This document shows positions 1 through 5,239 of a stretch of DNA of 5,239 bases, one piece after another. The notes beneath the pieces are model-generated. The model was not told the DNA's origin. It made no database searches and saw nothing but the letters and a program-made list of their open reading frames with translations. The number at the start of each line of letters is the position of its first letter. Positions within the stretch are counted from its first letter, which is position 1. The DNA lies in the NCBI GenBank assembly GCA_018222665.1, contig JAAEZW010000163.1:1-5239 (forward strand), read 5' to 3'. The DNA is from Paracoccaceae bacterium. GTDB lineage: Bacteria; Pseudomonadota; Alphaproteobacteria; Rhodobacterales; Rhodobacteraceae. Made by a program: the position numbers and the translations under genes.

Positions 1-1216
1 TATCTGGGGTTAGGCGCATACCGCCTTCGTCGCTGCGCATTTGCAGATCAATGAATTCCACATTCATTGCTGCCTGATCAATCTGCAGGTTTTGATGTCG
101 CCTAAGCGCCTCTTCCACCTGACATTCACCTTCGTCGGGCAACAAGGAACATGTGCAATAAACCAAGCGCCCACCGGGTTTCAGCAAGCCGATTGCATGA
201 TCCAACAGTTGGGATTGCAGTTCGATCAATGCCCCGAAATCAGAACCGTCCTTGGCATGGGGCAGATCGGGATGCCGGCGCATTGTACCTGTAGCAGAAC
301 AGGGGGCATCCAAAACGACAGCATCGAACTCCCCAGACGTTTGGAGCGCGTCCTTGATTTTGGTCCGCGCCACCAAGCCTGTGCGTTCCAAGTTTTCTTT
401 GACGCGACCCATGCGCGTTTGTGAATTATCAACGGCCATGACTTTGGCACCCGCGGCGGCAAGCTGCATGGTTTTACCACCAGGCGCACTGCATAAATCA
501 ACGGCCGTTTTTCCAGAAATATCACCCAACAATCGCACGGGCAGCGCCGCCGCTGCATCCTGCACCCACCATGATCCATCCGCAAACCCAGGCAGTGCCG
601 AAACCTGTCCCGCATTGGTCATACGAATACTGCCGCCCAAGACGATCTGACCGCCAAGTTCCTGCGCCCAATGATCGATCTGTGCCGCATCTTTTGGTGT
701 GATGTCCAAGGGTGGCGTATCAAACTGAACCGTTTCAATCGCAGCAACGCGTTCGGGTCCGTAGGCCTCGACCAAGGGAACGCGCAACCATTTGGGCAAT
801 CGTGGCGCGCGCAGTAATTCCCATTGTTCATGACCTGTATCCGCAACCTTACGCAAGATCGCGTTAACCAATCCCTTCATCGCAAATGTACGCCTATCCT
901 GCCCAACCAATGCAACCGCCTCATTCACAACGCCATGAGCGTCCCCGCCCATGCATATTTCGACAGTCGCCAAGCGCAGGACATTGCGCACCGACAGGGG
1001 GGGTTGTTTGCGCAAATGACGATTTAACACGCGATCCGCGCGCTCCATACCGCGCAGTGTGTCATTGGCCAATCGCTGCGCACGTGCACGATCGGGGGCA
1101 GAGAGTGGATCAAGGAGGCCCGTTCCCAAAACCTCGGACATCAAACGACCCTCACCCAAAACAGAGTTAAGTATCCGAAGCGCTGAAGAGCGCGCAGTAG
1201 GAGCTGGTCGAGCCAT
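1..1216 (-). CDS. rsmB: 16S rRNA (cytosine-967-C5)-methyltransferase RsmB, C-terminus cut by window edge
   Basis: The minus-strand frame stays open from the ATG at 1216 to the left edge, giving 405 visible residues; E. coli RsmB has 429, so roughly 20 are probably missing. RsmB is a cytoplasmic SAM-dependent enzyme that makes m5C at position 967 of 16S rRNA. Residues about 8-140 read as the NusB-like RNA-binding domain, and residues about 230-405 as the Rossmann-fold methyltransferase. Visible motifs are the SAM-binding DLCSAPGGKT at 240-249, DAPCSATGT at 303-311 with Cys306, and YCTCSLLPDEGE with Cys356. These are the two cysteines expected of the RsmB/Nop2 m5C family, where the TCS cysteine is the nucleophile. 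The frame ends in GGMRLTPD, which normally lies shortly before the end of the protein. The start is supported by AAGGA at 1225-1229, 8 nt upstream. I see no frameshift. It diverges from the SDHAF4-like gene. Confidence 0.95.
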   Translation of the reverse strand, partial: MARPAPTARSSALRILNSVLGEGRLMSEVLGTGLLDPLSAPDRARAQRLANDTLRGMERADRVLNRHLRKQPPLSVRNVLRLATVEICMGGDAHGVVNEAVALVGQDRRTFAMKGLVNAILRKVADTGHEQWELLRAPRLPKWLRVPLVEAYGPERVAAIETVQFDTPPLDITPKDAAQIDHWAQELGGQIVLGGSIRMTNAGQVSALPGFADGSWWVQDAAAALPVRLLGDISGKTAVDLCSAPGGKTMQLAAAGAKVMAVDNSQTRMGRVKENLERTGLVARTKIKDALQTSGEFDAVVLDAPCSATGTMRRHPDLPHAKDGSDFGALIELQSQLLDHAIGLLKPGGRLVYCTCSLLPDEGECQVEEALRRHQNLQIDQAAMNVEFIDLQMRSDEGGMRLTPD

Positions 1217-1283
1217 ATATTCAATCCTTGCCTTCACTAGATGTGCGCGTATATCAATCCACAGCACATGAGGAAACCCGTAA
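1217..1283. promoter_or_regulatory. Short divergent intergenic region between rsmB and the SDHAF4-like gene
   Basis: This 67-bp gap separates two divergent start codons, so it must carry the rsmB promoter unless that lies inside the neighbouring gene, and probably also the promoter of the plus-strand gene. Each gene has its own Shine-Dalgarno sequence: AAGGA on the minus strand at 1225-1229 for rsmB, and AGGAAA on the plus strand at 1271-1276 for the small gene. A weak plus-strand sigma70-like pair can be proposed, TTGCCT at 1228-1233 and TATATC at 1250-1255 with a 16-nt spacer, each matching 4 of 6 consensus bases. That is close to chance level, and no minus-strand promoter stands out. Confidence 0.35.
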
Positions 1284-1457
1284 ATGAGTGACCAAAACGA
1301 TTTACCAGAAGCCGCCAAGCGCGCATTGGCCGAAGCCGAAGAACGGCGCAGAAAAGCGAAAGAGCTGGAACTTCCCAAAGAACTGGGCGGACGCGAGGGG
1401 CCTGAACCTGTGCGGTATGGGGATTGGGAAAAGAAAGGGATCGCAGTCGATTTTTAA
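1284..1457 (+). CDS. DUF1674 / SDHAF4-like small protein (putative succinate dehydrogenase assembly factor)
   Basis: This 57-residue ORF starts at ATG 1284, with AGGAAA at 1271-1276 seven bases upstream, and ends at TAA 1455-1457. Residues 8-33 are highly charged and Ala/Glu/Arg/Lys-rich, probably a helix. Residues 35-57 hold the family hallmark: GGREGPEP, then YGDWEKKG, ending in VDF. This C-terminal block defines DUF1674, whose eukaryotic members (yeast Sdh8, human SDHAF4) bind the flavinated SdhA subunit and help assemble succinate dehydrogenase. A similar role at the bacterial complex is inferred; no sdh genes are in the window. There is no signal peptide or membrane segment, so it is probably cytoplasmic. 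The gene lies on the opposite strand between fmt and rsmB, and its stop overlaps that of fmt. A longer overlapping plus-strand frame starting at 1288 is spurious. The family call is firm; the function is moderately sure. Confidence 0.9.
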   Translation: MSDQNDLPEAAKRALAEAEERRRKAKELELPKELGGREGPEPVRYGDWEKKGIAVDF

Positions 1458-2368
1458 TCCAACTGTGCCCCAATCGGGATATTTAAACCACGCAAAAATG
1501 TGTTTGCATCTTGGGCAGATTTTCCTGCACGTTGTAATTTTTGCACGCGCACAGCGCCCTGACCGCAGGCAATGGTTAATCCATGTTCGACACCGCAAAC
1601 TTGTCCTGTTGAACCACTTTGCTCAGACAGGGATGACATCAACAATTTGATCCGTTCCCCCTGATATTCACACCACGCCCCCGGAAATGGCGAAAGTGCA
1701 CGGATCTGCCGATCCACTATTTCGGCAGGCGCGGACCAATCAACGCGCGCCTCGGCCTTTTCAATCTTTTTGGCATATGTAACGCCATCTTCAGACTGGG
1801 GATTGGGTGCTAATTCTGCGTGGCGTTCGATGGCCTCAACAATCAAATCTGCCCCTTGCGCGGCCAAGTTATCATGTAAACTGGCTGTGGTGTCTGTTGG
1901 GTCGATCGCCATTTCACCCCACAACAAAACGGGACCTGTATCTAATCCAGCCTCCATCTGCATGATGCAAATGCCCGTCTGCGCATCCCCCGCCATAATC
2001 GCACGATGGATCGGGGCAGCCCCGCGCCAACGCGGCAATAGCGATGCATGAATGTTCCAACACCCCATCTGCGGTGCATCCAAAATCACCTGTGGCAGGA
2101 TCAGGCCATAGGCCACCACAACAGCAAGATCAGCGTTAAGATCAAAAAACGCTTGTTGGTCTGCTGCATCCTTGAAATTCAATGGATGACGCACGCTTAA
2201 ACCCAATTCCACTGCGCGTTTGTGAACGGGGGTTGGGCGATACTTTTTACCACGGCCTCCGGGGCGTGGGGGTTGGCAATAGACACAAACGATTTCGTGC
2301 CCCGCATCCACCAACGCATCCAAGATCGGCACAGAAAAATCGGGCGTGCCCATAAAGACCAATCTCAT
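1454..2368 (-). CDS. fmt: Methionyl-tRNA formyltransferase
   Basis: The product has 304 residues, a normal length for Fmt. It transfers a formyl group from 10-formyl-tetrahydrofolate to initiator Met-tRNA in the cytoplasm, producing fMet-tRNA for translation initiation. The N-terminus [11 protein letters not shown] and the loop [12 protein letters not shown] (37-48) are typical. The formyltransferase core has [16 protein letters not shown] (105-120) and GLDTGPVL (141-148), which supply the catalytic triad Asn105, His107 and Asp143. Residues from about 205 form the C-terminal OB-like tRNA-binding domain, with ALSPFPGAW recognisable. The ATG overlaps the TGA of the upstream deformylase-like gene as ATGA (2365-2368), implying translational coupling. 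GAGG at 2377-2380 lies 8 nt before the start. Its TAA shares the palindrome TTAA with the stop of the convergent SDHAF4-like gene. It is last in the def operon. Confidence 0.97.
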   Translation of the reverse strand: MRLVFMGTPDFSVPILDALVDAGHEIVCVYCQPPRPGGRGKKYRPTPVHKRAVELGLSVRHPLNFKDAADQQAFFDLNADLAVVVAYGLILPQVILDAPQMGCWNIHASLLPRWRGAAPIHRAIMAGDAQTGICIMQMEAGLDTGPVLLWGEMAIDPTDTTASLHDNLAAQGADLIVEAIERHAELAPNPQSEDGVTYAKKIEKAEARVDWSAPAEIVDRQIRALSPFPGAWCEYQGERIKLLMSSLSEQSGSTGQVCGVEHGLTIACGQGAVRVQKLQRAGKSAQDANTFLRGLNIPIGAQLD

Positions 2369-2859
2369 TTCAGCTTCCTCGCTTTGCGCAACAACATGTC
2401 ACGTTTCACCTTAGAAAGGTGATCAAAATACATCTTACCATTCAGATGGTCGATTTGATGCTGCACCGAGGTGGCCCACAGACCCACAAAATCCCGCGTT
2501 TCCATTTTGCCCGCATCATTCAGGTATTCAACTGTCACGGCACGTGGACGTTTGATCACGGCAGACACGCCTGGCAAATTTGGACTGGCCTCTTCATGCG
2601 GGCGTAATTCGATTGAGGAATGTAAAATAACGGGGTTGGCCATTCTAACCACCTGCCCACGTTTCTCTGATGCATCCACAACAGCTAGTCGTACCATTTC
2701 GCCGATTTGATTGGCCCCCATACCGACACCAGGCATCGCCTCCATCGTGTCAATAAGATCCTGCCAAATACCGTGGTGGCCCTCTGTAATCTGTTCAATT
2801 TCAGTGGCAGGTGTGCGCAATCGTTTATCGGGCCATGGCAGGCAGGAACGCACCGCCAT
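2365..2859 (-). CDS. Peptide deformylase-like protein with altered active site, likely catalytically inactive
   Basis: This 164-residue protein aligns along its length with the adjacent Def and has a deformylase fold, but key residues differ. Motif 1 is [10 protein letters not shown] (44-53): Gln51 is kept, while the usual AAP becomes GAN. Motif 2, normally EGCLS, reads EASPN (90-94), so the metal-ligand Cys is Ser92. Motif 3, normally HEIDH, is HQIDH (134-138): both metal-ligand histidines remain, but the catalytic Glu is Gln135. By established deformylase chemistry these changes should abolish or strongly reduce activity. A pseudoenzyme role, such as binding ribosome, nascent chain or Def, is inference. 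It shares 25 of 40 residues with Def across the C-terminal block, which points to an old duplication. The frame is intact and coupled, starting 2 nt after the def stop with AAAGAGG at 2867-2873 and overlapping fmt by 4 bp, so it is not a decaying pseudogene. Automated annotation would probably call it a second def. Confidence 0.9.
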   Translation of the reverse strand: MAVRSCLPWPDKRLRTPATEIEQITEGHHGIWQDLIDTMEAMPGVGMGANQIGEMVRLAVVDASEKRGQVVRMANPVILHSSIELRPHEEASPNLPGVSAVIKRPRAVTVEYLNDAGKMETRDFVGLWATSVQHQIDHLNGKMYFDHLSKVKRDMLLRKARKLK

Positions 2860-2861
2860 CG

Positions 2862-3389
2862 TTAGGCCTCTTTCCCGCGGGCGATATCCCGTTTTAGCTT
2901 TTGCATTTTGCGGGTGATCATTTGCCGTTTCATCGCGCCAAGGTAGTCAATGAACAACTTTCCGTTCAAATGATCAATTTCGTGCTGAACACATGTGGCC
3001 CACAACCCATCAAACTCTTGGGTTTGTTCACTGCCGTTTAAATCCATCCAGCGCACTTGCACCTGTTTTGGCCGCGTCACCTCGGCGAATTGATCCGGAA
3101 TAGAAAGACAGCCTTCTTCGTACACATTTGTTTCGTCAGAGGCGGCAATGATTTCAGGATTGATCAAAACCATTGGGTTTGGCGCCTCATCTTCATCCTT
3201 GACGCAATCCATCACAATGATACGATCCAGCACCCCAATTTGCGGTGCAGCCAATCCAATGCCCGGTGCGTCATACATTGTTTCCAACATATCGTCAGCA
3301 AGTTTGCGAATGCAGTCGTCGACGTCAGGCAATGTTGCACACATCTTCTTTAGTCTGGGATCAGGGTGTATCAAAATCGGGCGTTTCAT
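2862..3389 (-). CDS. def: Peptide deformylase (catalytically complete)
   Basis: The product has 175 residues, typical of bacterial deformylases. It is a cytoplasmic metalloenzyme that removes the N-formyl group from nascent polypeptides at the ribosome exit, reversing what Fmt adds. All three motifs are intact: GIGLAAPQIG (43-52, Gln50), EGCLS (92-96, metal ligand Cys94) and HEIDH (136-140, ligands His136 and His140, catalytic Glu137). The N-terminus MKRPILIHPDPRLKK is standard, and the basic tail (MKRQ to GKEA) could touch the ribosome, as the C-terminal helix of E. coli Def does. The start at 3389 lacks a strong Shine-Dalgarno: only a weak GATGGGT lies upstream. An ATG at 3399 is out of frame and cannot extend the protein. 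It is first of three tightly packed minus-strand genes, and the promoter should lie in the 98-bp gap shared with the divergent lyase gene. Confidence 0.96.
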   Translation of the reverse strand: MKRPILIHPDPRLKKMCATLPDVDDCIRKLADDMLETMYDAPGIGLAAPQIGVLDRIIVMDCVKDEDEAPNPMVLINPEIIAASDETNVYEEGCLSIPDQFAEVTRPKQVQVRWMDLNGSEQTQEFDGLWATCVQHEIDHLNGKLFIDYLGAMKRQMITRKMQKLKRDIARGKEA

Positions 3390-3487
3390 GGCGACCCATC
3401 TAAGGCATTCGCGGGTTTAGATCAACGGCCCTTGCGCATGAGTGCGAAATTGCTAGCTTACCATAAAATTTATATTTGGAGCGGCAC
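3390..3487. promoter_or_regulatory. Divergent intergenic region between def and the MalY/PatB-type gene
   Basis: These 98 bp separate the def operon from the plus-strand lyase gene and should hold promoters for both. The right half is AT-rich: TAAAAT at 3464-3469 resembles a -10 box for the plus-strand gene (5 of 6), but no good -35 lies at the usual distance. TATATT at 3471-3476 is too close to the ribosome binding site to be its -10. On the minus strand, TTGATC at 3425-3420 is a possible -35 for def without a convincing -10 partner. I see no clear operator palindrome or attenuator. The promoters are inferred from gene orientation rather than from strong motifs. Confidence 0.35.
3478..3481 (+). 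promoter_or_regulatory. Shine-Dalgarno GGAG that fixes the start of the MalY/PatB-type gene
   Basis: GGAG lies 6 nt before the ATG at 3488. An in-frame TTG at 3476 would add four residues, but it overlaps this site and has no ribosome binding site of its own at a suitable distance. The ATG at 3488, starting MNFDERIERRGTHSVKWD, is therefore preferred; family members usually begin with a similar FDxxxxRxxTxSxKWD stretch close to the N-terminus. Confidence 0.8.
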
Positions 3488-4660
3488 ATGAACTTTGACG
3501 AACGCATAGAGCGACGCGGAACCCATTCTGTGAAATGGGACATGATGGAAAGCCTTTATGGTGTGCCAAAGGATGATGGGATCGCAATGTGGGTTGCGGA
3601 TATGGATTTCCGTCCCCCCACCTGCATCCAAAACGCATTGTCCAACATGGCTGAAGTTGGCGTCTATGGGTACTATGGAAATGATGCGCCCTATCGAAAT
3701 GCGATCCGCTGGTGGATGCAGGAACGCCACGGTTGGACCGTTGACCCCAGCTGGATTTTCACAACACATGGTTTGGTGAACGGAACGGGTATGTGCGTGG
3801 ATGCCTTTACCAACCCTGGGGACGGTGTTGTCCTATTTACCCCCGTTTATCACGCGTTCGCACGTGTGATCGCGGCTGCAGATCGCCAAGTTGTCGAATG
3901 CCAAATGCCGATTGTAGATAGCCGCTATGTCATGGATTTTGCGGCCTATGATGCGCAAATGACGGGGAACGAAAAAATGGTGATCCTCTGTTCACCGCAT
4001 AATCCAGGCGGACGTGTTTGGAGCAAAGATGAACTACAAGGCGTTGCCGATTTCGCGAAACGTCACGATCTGATCCTTGTGTCAGACGAAATTCACCATG
4101 ACTTGGTGTATCCCAGCCATTCACATGTTGCGATGCCATTGGTCGATCCCACAATCACCGACCGATTGGTCATGATGACCGCAACGACCAAGACATTTAA
4201 TATCGCGGGCAGCCACTCTGGCAACGTGATTATCGAGGATCCAGACCTGCGTGCGCGTTTTGCAAAACGCATGGGCGGGCTTGGGATCAGTCCGAATAGT
4301 TTTGGCCTCCACATGGCAGAGGCGGCCTATTCACCAGAGGGTGCGCAGTGGGTGGATGAATTGATGCTGTATTTGGACGGCAATCGCAAAATTTTTGACG
4401 ATGCCATCAATGCGATACCCGGTGCGGCGTCAATGGACTTAGAGGCGACCTATCTGGCATGGGTCGATTTTGCGGGGATGGGAATGCAGCAATCCGAGGT
4501 GAATGAACGCGTCTTTAAACAGGCGCGCATTGCCGCAAACCATGGGCCAACGTTCGGCACTGGGGGTGAGACATTTCTGCGTTTCAACATCGCAACGCCA
4601 CGCAGCTATGTCGAAGAAGCCGCAGCACGTTTAAAGGATGCGTTTAGCGATCTTCAGTGA
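3488..4660 (+). CDS. PLP-dependent C-S lyase of the MalY/PatB family (putative cystathionine beta-lyase)
   Basis: The product has 390 residues, the usual length for this class-II-aminotransferase-like fold-type-I group. Members cleave C-S bonds of cystathionine or cysteine conjugates, giving a thiol (homocysteine from cystathionine), pyruvate and ammonia. Seen here: the N-terminal RxGTHSVKWD and WVADMDFRPP (35-44) family signatures, Tyr121 in TPVYHAF, SPHNPGGR (169-176, Asn172), SDEIHHDLVYP (199-209, Asp200 for the pyridine nitrogen), the Schiff-base Lys235 in TTKTFNIAG, and Arg365 in FLRFNIATPR for the substrate carboxylate. All catalytic elements are therefore present. No signal peptide is seen, so it is probably cytoplasmic. 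The exact substrate cannot be read from sequence: methionine biosynthesis, cysteine-conjugate breakdown or a MalY-like regulatory side role all remain possible, so no symbol is given. It diverges from def, and its 3' end overlaps the convergent downstream gene by 7 bp. Confidence 0.93.
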   Translation: MNFDERIERRGTHSVKWDMMESLYGVPKDDGIAMWVADMDFRPPTCIQNALSNMAEVGVYGYYGNDAPYRNAIRWWMQERHGWTVDPSWIFTTHGLVNGTGMCVDAFTNPGDGVVLFTPVYHAFARVIAAADRQVVECQMPIVDSRYVMDFAAYDAQMTGNEKMVILCSPHNPGGRVWSKDELQGVADFAKRHDLILVSDEIHHDLVYPSHSHVAMPLVDPTITDRLVMMTATTKTFNIAGSHSGNVIIEDPDLRARFAKRMGGLGISPNSFGLHMAEAAYSPEGAQWVDELMLYLDGNRKIFDDAINAIPGAASMDLEATYLAWVDFAGMGMQQSEVNERVFKQARIAANHGPTFGTGGETFLRFNIATPRSYVEEAAARLKDAFSDLQ

Positions 4661-5004
4661 TTTTCGATCAATGCGATCGGAGCGTCATGGCGTTTGGCAT
4701 AGTCCAGCGCCGGGCGCTCTTGTGCAGATGAATAGCGTTTGAATTCAAATTGCAACTCACCATTTTCTTCGTTTGACGCGATGATCAAACATTGGGACTT
4801 ATGCTTGCCACCTTCAAAGACATCAACAAACCCACGCAGCGCGGGTGCCGTATTTGCATCCATTGCAAACCCACGTTCCCACATACGCAAAACAGGGTAC
4901 ATATTTCCGTCAAATTCGACCCACGTACGAGACTTTTTACGCAGTGTCGCGGTTTTTGCTTCCGCTAAGCCCGCAAGAATATCCTTCGGTAAATAAGTAG
5001 ACAT
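4654..5004 (-). CDS. Conserved-looking hypothetical protein, 116 residues
   Basis: I do not recognise a named family with confidence. The ATG at 5004 has a good Shine-Dalgarno, AAAGGAAG at 5020-5013 with an 8-nt spacer, which supports a real gene. The protein is soluble-looking, with no signal peptide or membrane span. Residues 5-25 could form an amphipathic basic helix (LPKDILAGLAEA then KKSR). Residues 28-91 alternate hydrophobic and polar positions as in a compact beta-barrel or sheet (WVEFDGNMYPVLRMW, GFVDVFEGGKHKSQCLII, ELQFEFKRY). The end, RPALDYAKRHDAPIALIENH, may be a short helix plus strand. The beta-rich core with a WERGF turn is loosely reminiscent of PilZ-like domains, but the RxxxR and DxSxxG c-di-GMP-binding motifs are not present, so this is only a speculation. 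It ends convergently with the lyase gene and starts divergently from the hydroquinone reductase gene. Confidence 0.8.
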   Translation of the reverse strand: MSTYLPKDILAGLAEAKTATLRKKSRTWVEFDGNMYPVLRMWERGFAMDANTAPALRGFVDVFEGGKHKSQCLIIASNEENGELQFEFKRYSSAQERPALDYAKRHDAPIALIENH

Positions 5005-5199
5005 GGCAGCAACTTCCTTTGTTTCTTTAGGGTATGCTGTTCGATTGATTCCTCAAGTACCCAAAAGGGTAGTATCACTCTTCGAAATATCAATTCGGGA
5101 CCAAGTGTGCATGAATGCAGAGAACCTGCGCGTTGTCCAAAGGCCTAAGGCATTCTATTTCAACCCTTAATTCAATTTCTTCAGGTAAGGATCATAAGA
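5005..5199. promoter_or_regulatory. Divergent intergenic region upstream of the hydroquinone reductase gene
   Basis: This 195-bp gap is the longest non-coding stretch in the window and separates two divergent genes. I find no convincing ORF in it. It contains the TACCC-AAAA-GGGTA palindrome (5058-5071) described separately, and a further GGGTAT at 5030-5035. A weak plus-strand promoter candidate is TTGTCC at 5133-5138 and TATTTC at 5156-5161 with a 17-nt spacer; the -35 matches 4 of 6 consensus bases and the -10 only 3 of 6. AAGGA at 5187-5191, 8 nt before the ATG at 5200, is the probable ribosome binding site of the right-hand gene. Confidence 0.45.
5058..5071. promoter_or_regulatory. Palindrome TACCC-AAAA-GGGTA, candidate operator
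   Basis: The arms TACCC and GGGTA are perfectly complementary over 5 bp around a 4-bp AAAA centre. The site lies between two divergent promoters, 53 bp from the hypothetical gene's start codon and 128 bp from the reductase start. It does not follow a gene end and has no T-tract, so a terminator is unlikely. Dimeric repressors commonly bind sites of this shape; the regulator is unknown. A short palindrome such as this can also arise by chance. Confidence 0.35.
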
Positions 5200-5239
5200 A
5201 TGGGACTGTTAATCAACGGTGAATGGGCCGATCAATGGT
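5200..5239 (+). CDS. Probable glutathionyl-hydroquinone reductase (GST Xi class, YqjG/Ecm4 family), N-terminal fragment
   Basis: Only 13 codons are visible before the right edge: MGLLINGEWADQW. This closely resembles the start of the YqjG/Ecm4-type glutathione transferases of Proteobacteria (MGLL, G.W.DQW), which reduce glutathionyl-hydroquinones to hydroquinones using glutathione and a catalytic cysteine. That cysteine lies further downstream and cannot be checked here. The ATG at 5200 has AAGGA at 5187-5191 with an 8-nt spacer, and the upstream gap is non-coding, which supports a true start. The identification rests on a short fragment and could be wrong at the family level. Confidence 0.65.
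   Translation, partial: MGLLINGEWADQW

Noticed and set aside
41..650. Plus-strand ORFs at 41-424 and 252-650 opposite rsmB
   Set aside because: They are antisense shadows of the rsmB methyltransferase domain, whose minus-strand frame shows intact catalytic motifs; the ORFs have low-complexity, Cys/Arg/His-rich translations and no family signature.
1217..1283. A possible frameshift or alternative upstream start for rsmB
   Set aside because: The frame from 1216 is continuous to the edge with all motifs in register, and the AAGGA site is correctly spaced from the ATG at 1216.
1288..1650. 120-codon plus-strand ORF overlapping the SDHAF4-like gene and the end of fmt
   Set aside because: It is out of frame with the recognisable 57-residue protein and crosses antisense into fmt; the AGGAAA ribosome binding site serves the ATG at 1284.
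1770..2051. 93-codon plus-strand ORF inside fmt
   Set aside because: It is antisense to the Fmt catalytic core, with no plausible ribosome binding site or family resemblance.
2365..2859. Calling the deformylase-like gene a pseudogene
   Set aside because: The frame is complete, has a good ribosome binding site, is coupled to both neighbours, and keeps many fold-defining residues; only catalytic residues are replaced, by conservative changes.
3397..3399. Upstream minus-strand ATG before def
   Set aside because: It is 10 nt upstream of the def ATG and therefore out of frame, so it cannot lengthen the protein.
3476..3487. TTG at 3476 as the start of the MalY/PatB-type gene
   Set aside because: It overlaps the GGAG Shine-Dalgarno that serves the ATG at 3488, and the extra residues are not typical of the family.
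1..5239. CRISPR array, tRNA, insertion sequence, toxin-antitoxin or phage defence system
   Set aside because: No regularly spaced repeats, cloverleaf-like segments, transposase motifs, terminal inverted repeats or nuclease/toxin pairs were seen on reading both strands; gaps between genes are all under 200 bp.

Overview
The window looks like chromosomal DNA from an alphaproteobacterium, most likely a moderate-GC member of the Rhodobacteraceae/Roseobacter group. The grounds are the protein sequences: an RsmB of alphaproteobacterial type, a short DUF1674/SDHAF4-like protein ending in the GGREGPEP...YGDWEKKG...DF signature, two peptide deformylase family genes in tandem before fmt, and a glutathionyl-hydroquinone reductase beginning MGLL. 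The lineage is inferred from family resemblance only. No rRNA, tRNA, CRISPR array, insertion sequence or phage gene is visible.

Layout from left to right. Minus strand 1-1216: rsmB (16S rRNA m5C967 methyltransferase), C-terminus cut by the window edge. Plus strand 1284-1457: a 57-residue SDHAF4-like gene, transcribed away from rsmB. Minus strand 3389-1454: a tight three-gene unit read right to left, def (true peptide deformylase), a deformylase-like protein with altered active-site residues, and fmt (Met-tRNA formyltransferase). Plus strand 3488-4660: a MalY/PatB-type PLP-dependent C-S lyase. Minus strand 5004-4654: a 116-residue protein of unknown function. Plus strand from 5200: the first 13 codons of a probable glutathionyl-hydroquinone reductase, cut by the right edge.

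The left two thirds is about starting protein synthesis and maturing its products: Fmt formylates initiator Met-tRNA, Def removes the formyl group from nascent chains, and RsmB methylates 16S rRNA near the decoding region. The minus-strand order def / def-like / fmt / rsmB matches the classic bacterial def-fmt-rsmB cluster, but an opposite-strand SDHAF4-like gene sits between fmt and rsmB. The right third holds sulfur amino-acid and thiol/quinone metabolism genes in divergent and convergent arrangement.

Coding density is very high. Both convergent gene pairs overlap at their stop codons (4 bp and 7 bp), leaving no intergenic terminators there. The most notable points are the deformylase-like gene with Cys to Ser and Glu to Gln changes at catalytic positions, the interruption of the fmt-rsmB order, and a TACCC-AAAA-GGGTA palindrome in the last divergent intergenic region. 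I see no clearly novel multi-gene system.
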